From: CAZPQN01 sp964588795
GTDB taxonomy: Bacteria > Fidelibacterota > UBA2242
Length of the DNA: 52,284 nt
Assembly (NCBI GenBank): GCA_964588795.1
Contig: CAZPQN010000015.1
Coordinates: 1-52,284, forward strand
Reading direction: 5' to 3'
The translations under genes were made by a program, and so were the position numbers. The notes beneath the pieces were generated by a model. That model was not told the origin of the DNA. It did not search any database and was given only the letters and a program-made list of their open reading frames with translations. Positions 8,331 to 16,457 of this stretch are shown here, in pieces. The stretch's first letter is position 1, and each line of letters begins with the position of its first letter.

Positions 8331-10613
8331 ATGAGTCTGAAACTGGCATTTCTGATAGCCCCTCTGGGTTCGATCATTGCTTTATTGGCGGCTTATATTT
8401 TTTATCGTATGATGCTGAAAGGCTCACCCGGGACGGAGAGGATGCAAAAAATTGCCCTGGCCGTGCGACAGGGCGCCTTTGCCTATATCAAACAGCAATA
8501 TCGGATCGTCGTGCTGATATTCGGCTTGATATTCTTCGTGTTTATCATCATGGGTTATGTTCTGCATGTCCAGAATAAATGGGTGCCCTTTTCATTTTTA
8601 ACTGGCGGATTTTTCTCCGGGCTGGCTGGTTTTTTCGGCTTGAATACCGCGACGCTGGCGTCCAGTCGCACGGCGGAGGGCGCGCGCAGTTCACTCAATG
8701 CGGCATTACGGATCGCCTTTCGCTCCGGCGCCGTGATGGGTTTGGTGGTGGTGGGTTTGGGACTGTTGGATATTTCCATGTGGTTCACGATTCTATACTG
8801 GGTCGTACCAAAAATGGGTTTTGAGCGCATGAGCCTCGCGGCCATCACCACGACAATGCTGACATTTGGTATGGGCGCTTCACTGCAAGCCTTATTTGCA
8901 CGCGTTGGCGGGGGTATTTTCACCAAAGCGGCGGACGTCGGAGCAGACCTCGTGGGAAAGATCGAAGCCGGTATTCCCGAAGATGATCCGCGTAATCCCG
9001 CTACAATTGCCGATAACGTCGGTGACAACGTTGGGGATGTCGCCGGGATGGGCGCTGACCTGTATGAATCCTATTGCGGCTCGATCCTCGCTACTGCGGC
9101 TTTGGGAGTCGCTGCTTTTCAGGGTGAACCGATGATCAAAATCCTGGCAGCGTTGCTGGCTCCCATGATTGTTGCAGGTGTCGGAAATATTTTTTCCGTT
9201 TTGGGTGCTTTCGCAGTGCGCACCAAGGAACATGCCGAGCAACGTACACTCCTCAAGGCGTTGGCCCGGGGTGTGAATTTGAGTGTCATTTTAATCATGC
9301 TTTGCACGCTTGCGATTTTACGTTTTCTGCACTTGCCTATGGGCATCGCCGCCTCGGTCATCACGGGTTTACTGGCTGGCTGGACAATCGGCAAACTGAC
9401 CGAATATTATACATCGCAATCGTATAAACCGACAAAATGGATTGCCGCCCAAGCCCAGACAGGTTCAGCAACGGTGATTATTGGCGGTATGGCCAATGGT
9501 ATGCTGTCAACTGGTCTACCGGTCCTGGTCGCCTGCGGCGGCATCGTGTTGAGTTATGCCTTTGCAGGTGGATTTAGTGCGCAACCCAATCATATCAATT
9601 TAGGCTTATACGGAATCAGCTTTGCATCATTGGGAATGCTTTCGACACTGGGCATAACCTTAGCGACCGATGCTTACGGACCGATTGCCGATAATGCGGG
9701 CGGGAATGCCCAGATGAGTGAACTGCCGGAGGAAGTTCGCAAACGTACGGACGCTCTGGACTCGCTGGGTAATACTACTGCGGCTACGGGCAAAGGATTT
9801 GCCATCGGTTCCGCGGCGCTTACCGCCATGGCGCTGGTGGCCGCTTATCTCGAGGAGATTAAAGCCCAGTTCGCCCATATCATAGATGATGCTGATCTCA
9901 TCCGCAATCTGTTGACCGACCTCAATATCGACTTTGATATCAATGCTCCTCTGGGGACATTGCGGGAGATTGTTGCCACTCACTTGAACCTGTCGAATTG
10001 GATAGAATACTATAACATTACCCTGATGAATCCTCGTGTATTAATTGGGCTATTTTTAGGGGGAATGGTGACTTTTGTTTTTAGCGCTATGGCGTTGAAA
10101 GCTGTCGGCCGGGCGGCAGGGAAGATGGTGGATGAAGTCCGTGCCCAGTTCCGCGCCAAACCCGGTATCATGGCAGGCAAAGACGAGCCCGACTATGCCA
10201 GATGCGTGGCGATTAGTACCAAAGGAGCCCAGCAAGAGATGATTTTACCCTCACTGCTAGTCATTTCCGTACCGGTGCTGACCGGATTGATTTTCGGTGT
10301 TGCCGGCGTGTTGGGAGTGTTAATCGGAGGGCTGACGACCGGCTTCGTCCTGGCGGTGATGCTGAATAATTCCGGTGGCGCCTGGGACAACGCTAAAAAG
10401 TTCATCGAAGAAGGCAATTACGGTGGCAAAGGCTCTTATGCGCACAAAGCTGCCGTGGTCGGCGATACCGTCGGAGATCCCTGTAAGGATACCGCCGGAC
10501 CGTGCCTGAATATTGTCATCAAACTGATGTCAACCATCTCGATTGTAACCGTTGGTCTGGCGGTGAAATATGGTCCGATTATCGGCGAATGGCTCGGTAT
10601 CGGTGCTCGCTAA
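8331..10613 (+). CDS. hppA: Membrane ion-translocating pyrophosphatase, K+-dependent type
   Basis: A 760-residue, roughly 16-helix integral membrane enzyme that couples PPi hydrolysis to H+ or Na+ export. The substrate-site motifs are clear: GADLVGKIEAGIPEDDPRNP, DNVGDNVGD, then near the C-terminus GDTVGDPCKDTAGP. GNTTAATGKG places Ala484 and Gly487 where K+-independent enzymes have Lys and Thr, so it belongs to the K+-dependent class. Glu246 in DLYES sits at the position typical of Na+-pumping enzymes (and of some H+ pumps), so Na+ transport is possible but not proven. The gene lies downstream of the phosphate block across tRNA-Ser. A GGGAG site precedes the ATG. Confidence 0.96.
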   Translation: MSLKLAFLIAPLGSIIALLAAYIFYRMMLKGSPGTERMQKIALAVRQGAFAYIKQQYRIVVLIFGLIFFVFIIMGYVLHVQNKWVPFSFLTGGFFSGLAGFFGLNTATLASSRTAEGARSSLNAALRIAFRSGAVMGLVVVGLGLLDISMWFTILYWVVPKMGFERMSLAAITTTMLTFGMGASLQALFARVGGGIFTKAADVGADLVGKIEAGIPEDDPRNPATIADNVGDNVGDVAGMGADLYESYCGSILATAALGVAAFQGEPMIKILAALLAPMIVAGVGNIFSVLGAFAVRTKEHAEQRTLLKALARGVNLSVILIMLCTLAILRFLHLPMGIAASVITGLLAGWTIGKLTEYYTSQSYKPTKWIAAQAQTGSATVIIGGMANGMLSTGLPVLVACGGIVLSYAFAGGFSAQPNHINLGLYGISFASLGMLSTLGITLATDAYGPIADNAGGNAQMSELPEEVRKRTDALDSLGNTTAATGKGFAIGSAALTAMALVAAYLEEIKAQFAHIIDDADLIRNLLTDLNIDFDINAPLGTLREIVATHLNLSNWIEYYNITLMNPRVLIGLFLGGMVTFVFSAMALKAVGRAAGKMVDEVRAQFRAKPGIMAGKDEPDYARCVAISTKGAQQEMILPSLLVISVPVLTGLIFGVAGVLGVLIGGLTTGFVLAVMLNNSGGAWDNAKKFIEEGNYGGKGSYAHKAAVVGDTVGDPCKDTAGPCLNIVIKLMSTISIVTVGLAVKYGPIIGEWLGIGAR

Positions 10614-10648
10614 ACCCATCTTGCCGATATTCCTTAATGCATCCAACC

Positions 10649-10673
10649 TTCAGTGAGTAGTCTTACCACTGAA
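10649..10673 (+). other. Hairpin after the pyrophosphatase gene
   Basis: TTCAGTG and CACTGAA form a perfect 7-base stem, with an inner GTA/TAC pair set around GTCT. No T-run follows, so it is not a classical intrinsic terminator; it could stabilise the 3' end of the transcript or be an operator for the next gene. Confidence 0.35.
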
Positions 10674-10746
10674 AGAAAACTATTAGGCGGGACAACTCCT
10701 TATGGGCAAGTTAGTGAGTATTTTTTTAACTTCAATAAGGTGATAT

Positions 10747-11643
10747 GTGACTGAATATTTGGGAGAATTGGCAGCATTAGGCACGGCGGTATGCTGGTCG
10801 TTTACATCGCTTTCTTTCGAAGCGGCGGGGAAAAGGGTTGGATCTCTGCAGGTAAATTTTATCCGCTTAGCCCTGGCTTTTATTTTCATCAGCCTGTTTA
10901 CCAAAGTGACGCGCGCCCATTTTTTGCCAATTGATGCCACACCGCATGCCTGGCTCTGGCTTTCGTTGTCCGGGCTGGTCGGTTTTGTGCTTGGTGATCT
11001 GATGCTTTTTAAAGCGTTTGTAGTCATCGGTGCCCGCATTTCGATGCTGGTAATGGCTCTGGTGCCGCCCCTGACGGCGATCATTGCCTGGATTGTTTTA
11101 GGTGAGGCGCTGACTTTCATTGAAATATCGGCGATGATGATTACCATACTTGGGGTAGCTCTGGTCGTCCTGGAGCGGGGCAAAGAAAATGGGCAAATTG
11201 TCTTATCCCGTCCATTGAATGGAATCCTGTACGCGTTTGGTGGTGCAGTCGGTCAGGCAGTCGGACTAATTTTGAGTAAAATCGGCATGGGTGATTACAA
11301 TGCCTTTGCGGCGACGCAGATCAGGATTATCACCGGAGTCATCGGCTTTGGTTTGATTATTTTGCTGATGCGACGCAAACAACATTTGATCGAAGCCCTG
11401 CAAAATCGTATTGCAATGGGCTTTATGACCATAGGAGCTTTCTTCGGCCCGTTTTTAGGAGTTTCATTATCGCTATTAGCGGTACAGCATACGGATGCCG
11501 GGATTGCCGCAACAATCACCGCGATCGTGCCCGTACTGATCATCCCGCCCGCCATCCTGTTTTTCAAAGAAAAAGTGACATTAAAAGAGATAATCGGAGC
11601 GTGTCTGGCAGTGGCCGGCGTGATTATTTTCTTTATCGAATAA
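10747..11643 (+). CDS. EamA/DMT family transporter
   Basis: A 298-residue inner-membrane protein with ten hydrophobic segments arranged as two EamA repeats (about residues 5-138 and 152-296). The drug/metabolite transporter pattern is visible in GDLMLFKAF and in the repeated PPLTAII and VPVLIIPPAI segments. Members export amino acids, metabolites or toxic compounds, and the substrate cannot be told from sequence. The start is GTG at 10747, preceded by AATAAGG at a good distance. It is separated from its neighbours by 133 and 154 bases and is probably its own unit. Confidence 0.88.
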   Translation: MTEYLGELAALGTAVCWSFTSLSFEAAGKRVGSLQVNFIRLALAFIFISLFTKVTRAHFLPIDATPHAWLWLSLSGLVGFVLGDLMLFKAFVVIGARISMLVMALVPPLTAIIAWIVLGEALTFIEISAMMITILGVALVVLERGKENGQIVLSRPLNGILYAFGGAVGQAVGLILSKIGMGDYNAFAATQIRIITGVIGFGLIILLMRRKQHLIEALQNRIAMGFMTIGAFFGPFLGVSLSLLAVQHTDAGIAATITAIVPVLIIPPAILFFKEKVTLKEIIGACLAVAGVIIFFIE

Positions 11644-11797
11644 TCGGAATTAGATAATTAGTCGGGGAATCCAATATATTTGCGAGAAAAAAAGGGTGTA
11701 CATGGATAAATTTTGCTGAACCGGTTAAAATAAGTTTTGAAAATCCGAATATTCAGATTACTTTCCGGCGTCATTTTGGAATCTAAGAGGACAGACC

Positions 11798-13036
11798 ATG
11801 CAGCTCAGTACCACAATCCGTGAATATTTTCATCTGCATCAGGAAGAAATTCGGAGCCGGATTTGTATCCTGGTGACAGAAATGGTGAAAGAAAAGACGG
11901 TTAACGTCATCTCCGAAAAGTTGACCGAGCATCCCTATTTGAAATTTCGCGGCGAGGAATATCGGGTCGCCGAGCTCGTCAAACGCGAACTCGATAAGAG
12001 TGCCATTAAATATGAGGTTTTGGCGCTTCACCCAGGTCGCCCCAACATCATTTCTCATCAGGGGCTCAATCGCAATGGGCGGCGTCTGCTCATGCCGGCC
12101 CACATGGACATTGTGCCAGCAGGTGAAGGATGGAATACCGATCCCTATGCCGTTATTGAAAAAAATGGTAACCTATACGGTCGCGGAACCCTTGACAACA
12201 AAGGTCCTCTGGCGGCGATTTTGGTTGCCGCTCAAATTTTACGCACTTTGGAAATCGATGCTAAACTAAATGGCGAACTGCAGGTCGCGGCCTTGAGTGA
12301 TGAGGAAGCCGAAGATCCTGATGGTATTAACTACGGTATTGGTTATCTGGTCGAGGAGAAACTGATTAATCCGACTATGGCTGTGGTTCCGGATATTGGC
12401 GGCAATATGGTGGATATTGATGTCGCCGAAAAGGGGCGAGTGGTACTGAAAATCGTAGCAACCGGTAAACAAGCCCATGGTTCGACCCCTGAAAAAGGAA
12501 TTAACGCCGTTTACCTAATGGCGCGTCTGATTACTGAAATCGAAAAACTGCAATTTGATTACGAACTGCACCCCGTGTTGGGGAAACCGACTCTAAATCT
12601 CGGCGAAATTCAGGGCGGCGTCGCGCCAAATGTCGTACCGGGTATTTGTCAAGTGTATATTGATATCCGGACGGTACCAGGAATGACTCGCGATAAGGTG
12701 CTCAGCCAACTTCAGGCCTGCATCGCTAAAGTAGGCGAAAAACATTTCCACATCGAAGTCATTTCCTGGAATGAACCCCACGCCATCGATCCGGATAATG
12801 TCATTGTTAGGGCGATTCAGAAAAACGCCGTCGAGGTACTGAAAATCCAACCACAAGCCATTGGTCAGGGCGGTGGAACCTATGCCAAGACTTTAAATTT
12901 ACATGGCATTACCGCAGTTGGCTGGGGCCCGGGCGATGATAATGCTTTTCACGTCGCCAACGAGTACGTCGAGGTCAAACAATTGGTGGATTTTGCGCTG
13001 ATGACCTGTTTATTGGCGATTGATTTGGTGGGCTGA
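11798..13036 (+). CDS. M20 family metallopeptidase (dipeptidase/deacylase-like)
   Basis: A 412-residue cytoplasmic zinc hydrolase of the M20/ArgE-DapE-CPG2 group. Metal ligands and catalytic residues are recognisable: H102 and D104 in AHMDIVP, D133 in GRGTLDNKGP, the Glu pair E169-E170 in SDEEAEDP, and a late His in DDNAFHVANEY. The lid/dimerisation domain begins near HGSTPEKG. It has no signal peptide. Specificity could be dipeptides, N-acyl amino acids or succinyl-diaminopimelate-like substrates; the GQGGGTYAKTL segment favours a PepV- or ArgE-like enzyme over DapE, weakly. AAGAGGA precedes the ATG. The gene converges on the minus-strand operon with only 6 bases between stop codons. Confidence 0.88.
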   Translation: MQLSTTIREYFHLHQEEIRSRICILVTEMVKEKTVNVISEKLTEHPYLKFRGEEYRVAELVKRELDKSAIKYEVLALHPGRPNIISHQGLNRNGRRLLMPAHMDIVPAGEGWNTDPYAVIEKNGNLYGRGTLDNKGPLAAILVAAQILRTLEIDAKLNGELQVAALSDEEAEDPDGINYGIGYLVEEKLINPTMAVVPDIGGNMVDIDVAEKGRVVLKIVATGKQAHGSTPEKGINAVYLMARLITEIEKLQFDYELHPVLGKPTLNLGEIQGGVAPNVVPGICQVYIDIRTVPGMTRDKVLSQLQACIAKVGEKHFHIEVISWNEPHAIDPDNVIVRAIQKNAVEVLKIQPQAIGQGGGTYAKTLNLHGITAVGWGPGDDNAFHVANEYVEVKQLVDFALMTCLLAIDLVG

Positions 13037-13042
13037 GCGCCG

Positions 13043-13762
13043 CTACTCCGACCGCAATTCAGCTGGGGTGAGATCTTCAATTTTACCGACATCACGCCAG
13101 TGAGTCGCAGAATGCCTGAAACAGGTGATTTTGTACTCCCGCGCCAATGTCAGGTACAACTCGATGAGTGAAAATACATTTTTTTCCGGAAATATTTCCA
13201 ATACCTGCGGGCTGAGGATCTGTATGCCACTAAAGGCTAACGGCAGACACGCTGAGTGTGTTTTTCGAATGATGATTTCCTCACCGGTTTTTAGATTCCG
13301 CCAGCCGCATAATTGTGCTTCCTCATCGAATAATAAATACCGATTACTGCGTCGTTCGGATACTGCCAATGTGGCAATTGCGGTTGCGCGTTGGTGGTAG
13401 TTCAGCATTTGGATTAAATCCAAATCGGTCAGCACATCCACATTATAAACGAGGAGTGGCGAGCCATCGTCAAAAAACCAGGCGGCTTTCTTCACTGCGC
13501 CACCGGTATCGAGTAACATCTCCCGCTCATCGGAAATTTTTAGTTCAAGGTTGAAATTCCGATTTTCCTGGAGGAATGCGATGATCTGTTCGGCGAAATG
13601 GTGGACATTGATAATAATTTTCGTTATGCCATGACGAGCCAAATACATGAGATTGGTTTCAAGGAGGGTGCGATTGTTGACTTTGACTAATGCTTTGGGT
13701 ATTTTATCGGTGAGGGGCCGGAGCCGGGAACCAAGTCCCGCGGCAAGGAGCAGGGCTTTCAT
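13043..13762 (-). CDS. Sugar-1-phosphate nucleotidyltransferase, MurU-like
   Basis: A 239-residue GT-A fold nucleotidyltransferase. The N-terminal LAAGLGSRLRPLTDKIPKAL carries the GxGxRxxPxTxxxPK nucleotide-binding signature, and the VYNVDVLTDLD segment supplies the metal-binding Asp. The size matches MurU (MurNAc-1-phosphate uridylyltransferase) and other short uridylyl/guanylyltransferases without a hexapeptide domain. It lies directly downstream of an AmgK-like kinase; an AmgK-MurU pair is the known route that recycles MurNAc to UDP-MurNAc in Pseudomonas, which supports this reading. ATG at 13762 is chosen over an in-frame TTG two codons upstream; neither has a strong ribosome-binding site. 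Confidence 0.85.
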   Translation of the reverse strand: MKALLLAAGLGSRLRPLTDKIPKALVKVNNRTLLETNLMYLARHGITKIIINVHHFAEQIIAFLQENRNFNLELKISDEREMLLDTGGAVKKAAWFFDDGSPLLVYNVDVLTDLDLIQMLNYHQRATAIATLAVSERRSNRYLLFDEEAQLCGWRNLKTGEEIIIRKTHSACLPLAFSGIQILSPQVLEIFPEKNVFSLIELYLTLAREYKITCFRHSATHWRDVGKIEDLTPAELRSE

Positions 13763-13843
13763 CGTCAATCACAAGTTAATAATGGCCGCTCTGGAAATTG
13801 CCAAATGGTTGCCATTCGGATCGGATTGTACTGAGCCGTGTTA

Positions 13844-15274
13844 TTAACCATTTCCCAGTTCGCGATGATGGATCTCAATTTGCAGGTCATATTTGGAATT
13901 AAGGTGCCGGGCAAGCTGTTCAGCGCAATAGACCGAACGATGCTGTCCGCCCGTACATCCGAAGCTGACCATCAGGTTAGTGAATTTGCGCTCGATATAA
14001 TTTTCGACTGTCGTATCAACCAGACCATAAACGTGCTGGAGAAAGTCATTGATGTTAGTTTGGTCCTCCAGGAATTTAATGACCGCCTGATCGTGCCCGG
14101 TCAATGGTTTGTATTTTTCATAACGTCCGGGATTGTGAATTGCCCGGCAATCAAATACGAAACCGCCACCGTTACCGGTCGGATCGGGTGGCAGGCCTTT
14201 TTTATAGGCAAAACTGTTGATCGAGACTTTGAGTGCGGTCGTAACCTTTTGAAAACTTTGCAACTGTGGTGAATCGACAACCCGGCGCAGGACGTTGAAA
14301 AGGGTCGGAAGTTTAACGGGCAAGTGGACGTTCTGCAGTATGTAATCTAAGTTGATCAGAGCGTAGGGGATGCTCCGCAGAAAATGTTCTTTCTTTTCAT
14401 AGAAGCCTCGGAAGCCATAAGAACCCATCGCCTGCATAATGCGAATCAGCACATAACCCCTGTAGTACTCTGTAAAAGTTTTTCGATCAACTTTAATATG
14501 GCGACTGACCTGCTGGATGTACTCTTCTAACAATTCATTGCGGATATGCTGGGGAATATCGGCCTTGGCATCGTAAAGCAGGGAAGCGATGTCATATTGC
14601 AGAGCGCCGCGCCGGCCACCCTGAAAATCAATAAAGTACGGTTCTGAATCAACCAGCAGGATATTACGGGATTGAAAATCGCGGTACAGGAAATAGTCGC
14701 AGTCCGTTTGGAGCAGGTAGTCGCTGAATTTCTGGAAATCGTCTTCGAGCTCCTGTTCATCAAAGTTGACTTTGGCGAGTTTCAATAGGTAATATTTGAA
14801 GTAATTTAAATCCCACATCATCGAACGTTTGTCAAAAGCATGGCGCGGGTAACATAATCGATAATCGAGATCACGACCGGCAAGAATCTGAAAGCGTGGG
14901 AGACAGGCGATAACTTTTTTATAAAGATCAATGAGGTTACGGGGGAAAATTCCATTTTTATACACCAGACTCAGGTACTGGTAAAGGGTCATATCCCCCA
15001 AATCCTGGATTAAATAAATCAAATTGTCGTCATAGGTTGCAAAGATTTCCGGTACACTGAGCCCTTTGGTACGAAAGTGACGGGCGAAGCCGATAAAAGC
15101 CACGTTTTCCTTACGGTCGGGATTAAAGACCCCGATGGCCTTTTTTTGAAGACCTTCAATCCGGTAATATTCACGGTAAGAACCAGACTGGGGCAGGGAT
15201 TTGATGCTAACCGCTTTTTCGTTCGCCCATTTTTCGAACAATCGGATCAGTTGATTTTCTTTATAGAGTTCCAT
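13844..15274 (-). CDS. AmgK-like sugar kinase fused to a RapZ C-terminal domain
   Basis: This is a 476-residue two-domain protein. Residues ~1-330 are an aminoglycoside-phosphotransferase-fold kinase with a catalytic loop LYRDFQSRN (D199, N204) and metal-binding IDFQGG (D216). The closest known function is AmgK, anomeric kinase for N-acetylmuramate/GlcNAc. Residues ~343-476 match the C-terminal domain of RapZ, including PLTG and GCTGGQHRSV (439-448). That loop contributes to glucosamine-6-phosphate binding in E. coli RapZ, and T441, G442, H445 and R446 are kept. The RapZ ATPase half and the basic RNA-binding tail are absent. A kinase tuned by an amino-sugar-phosphate sensor is my inference. 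It starts 12 bases after the upstream TIM-barrel gene. Confidence 0.9.
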   Translation of the reverse strand: MELYKENQLIRLFEKWANEKAVSIKSLPQSGSYREYYRIEGLQKKAIGVFNPDRKENVAFIGFARHFRTKGLSVPEIFATYDDNLIYLIQDLGDMTLYQYLSLVYKNGIFPRNLIDLYKKVIACLPRFQILAGRDLDYRLCYPRHAFDKRSMMWDLNYFKYYLLKLAKVNFDEQELEDDFQKFSDYLLQTDCDYFLYRDFQSRNILLVDSEPYFIDFQGGRRGALQYDIASLLYDAKADIPQHIRNELLEEYIQQVSRHIKVDRKTFTEYYRGYVLIRIMQAMGSYGFRGFYEKKEHFLRSIPYALINLDYILQNVHLPVKLPTLFNVLRRVVDSPQLQSFQKVTTALKVSINSFAYKKGLPPDPTGNGGGFVFDCRAIHNPGRYEKYKPLTGHDQAVIKFLEDQTNINDFLQHVYGLVDTTVENYIERKFTNLMVSFGCTGGQHRSVYCAEQLARHLNSKYDLQIEIHHRELGNG

Positions 15275-15286
15275 TGGATTGTGATT

Positions 15287-16303
15287 TTAGAATTGTTTAT
15301 TCAATAATTCAAGGTTTTTATGCTGTTTGACGATTTTTAAGATTATACGCCAGGCTAATTGTGGGTTCGCGCAGGCGATCCAGGACTCCTGACCGCAGCC
15401 CTCGAATCCCCAAACCGCAAAATTGTGGATACCGCTGGACAGTGCCAATTGGTAGGCTTGCCGGATTTCACCCTCCCGACCGGCTTTGATTTTACAGCCC
15501 TGCAACCACAGGAGGTGCTTTTTATTATACTTCGTTGCGACCTGATGGAGGGCCTGGGCATATTCAGCGACAGATGCCACGGGCTTGCCAAACCACATCC
15601 AGTAAGGGCCGGTTGACAAGGTGTCAATGGCTTCGATTTCAGCGAAAGCTTCCCATTCAGATAAACATTGAGCAGCTGGCAGGTTGGCTGGCAGGTAGAG
15701 GATATTTTCGAGTCCGGCGGTGGTAACCGGTCGGGTAAGGAAGCGCACTAATTCAATGATACTCATTCGCTTGAAATGCTGTACCTCGGAAGTTTCCTTA
15801 ATGGGTAGAGGAGTGCCAAATAGATTCTGGAATTTTTGCTGACAATGTGGACAGCGACAACCCCAGCGATTCGGAAACCCTTTCAGAAAGTCGGGGCTGT
15901 GGAAATGCGGTTCATCCCAGAAAATACCATCGGTACCGGATTCGATTGCGGTAGTCGTCCAATGGCGCAGAAAATCATGAAATGCCGGAGCATTCGGGCA
16001 GGCTAAGTGGGTGATTGTGCCGTCATCAAGTACCTGGCAGGCATCCTGATAATGTTCGGTAACGAAGTCAGAAAAAGGTTCGCCGCCGAAAACATTGCCC
16101 ACGCCCCAGGGATCGAGGTAAACTCGCAAGCCGGCGTCATGGGAGATGGCGACAATCGATTTGAGATTGACAGCGTTGAAAGCCAGATCGAATTCAGAGA
16201 AAGTGTGCACGACAAAGTCAAAGCCTTGACGTCGTAAATCCAGCATATCTTTTTTCAGGTGCCGCAGAATCTGATTGCCGAAATAGGAAGTTCCAAAGGT
16301 CAT
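15287..16303 (-). CDS. Putative TIM-barrel glycoside hydrolase-like protein with a Cys cluster
   Basis: A 338-residue protein without a signal peptide. I do not recognise the exact family. The strand-loop pattern (FVVHTFSEFDL, GLRVYLDPWG, GTDGIFWDEPHF, HLLWLQG, IHNFAVWGFEG) is that of a clan A-type glycosidase barrel; candidate carboxylates are D130/E131 and E301. A GCRCPHC cluster (C149, C151, C154), followed by a helix, resembles the zinc-binding loop of GH42 beta-galactosidases (CxC...C). It is the first gene of the minus operon with the AmgK-RapZ fusion and the MurU-like gene, so a cytoplasmic amino-sugar-releasing hydrolase is plausible but unproven. Confidence 0.65.
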   Translation of the reverse strand: MTFGTSYFGNQILRHLKKDMLDLRRQGFDFVVHTFSEFDLAFNAVNLKSIVAISHDAGLRVYLDPWGVGNVFGGEPFSDFVTEHYQDACQVLDDGTITHLACPNAPAFHDFLRHWTTTAIESGTDGIFWDEPHFHSPDFLKGFPNRWGCRCPHCQQKFQNLFGTPLPIKETSEVQHFKRMSIIELVRFLTRPVTTAGLENILYLPANLPAAQCLSEWEAFAEIEAIDTLSTGPYWMWFGKPVASVAEYAQALHQVATKYNKKHLLWLQGCKIKAGREGEIRQAYQLALSSGIHNFAVWGFEGCGQESWIACANPQLAWRIILKIVKQHKNLELLNKQF

Positions 16304-16397
16304 ATTATCGTCAATATGCTTGAATTAATTTCGCCCATTATCCGTCAAATTAAAAGGATTTTATTCTGCTGAAAATACGTTTCGCTCAGGTAAGCAT

Positions 16398-16426
16398 TTG
16401 ACAATCCTAAAAAGAAGCTTTAATTT
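16398..16426 (+). promoter_or_regulatory. Candidate promoter for the threonine aldolase operon
   Basis: A perfect TTGACA lies at 16398-16403, with TAATTT after 17 bases (16421-16426), in the 154-base divergent gap. The spacing is ideal and the -10 is weak; a better -10-like TACAAT at 16432 is too far away. The TTG of this -35 box opens a longer reading frame into the aldolase, which is therefore unlikely to be the real start. Confidence 0.45.
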
Positions 16427-16457
16427 GAGTCTACAATTAATCAGAAAGTGCAAAATT

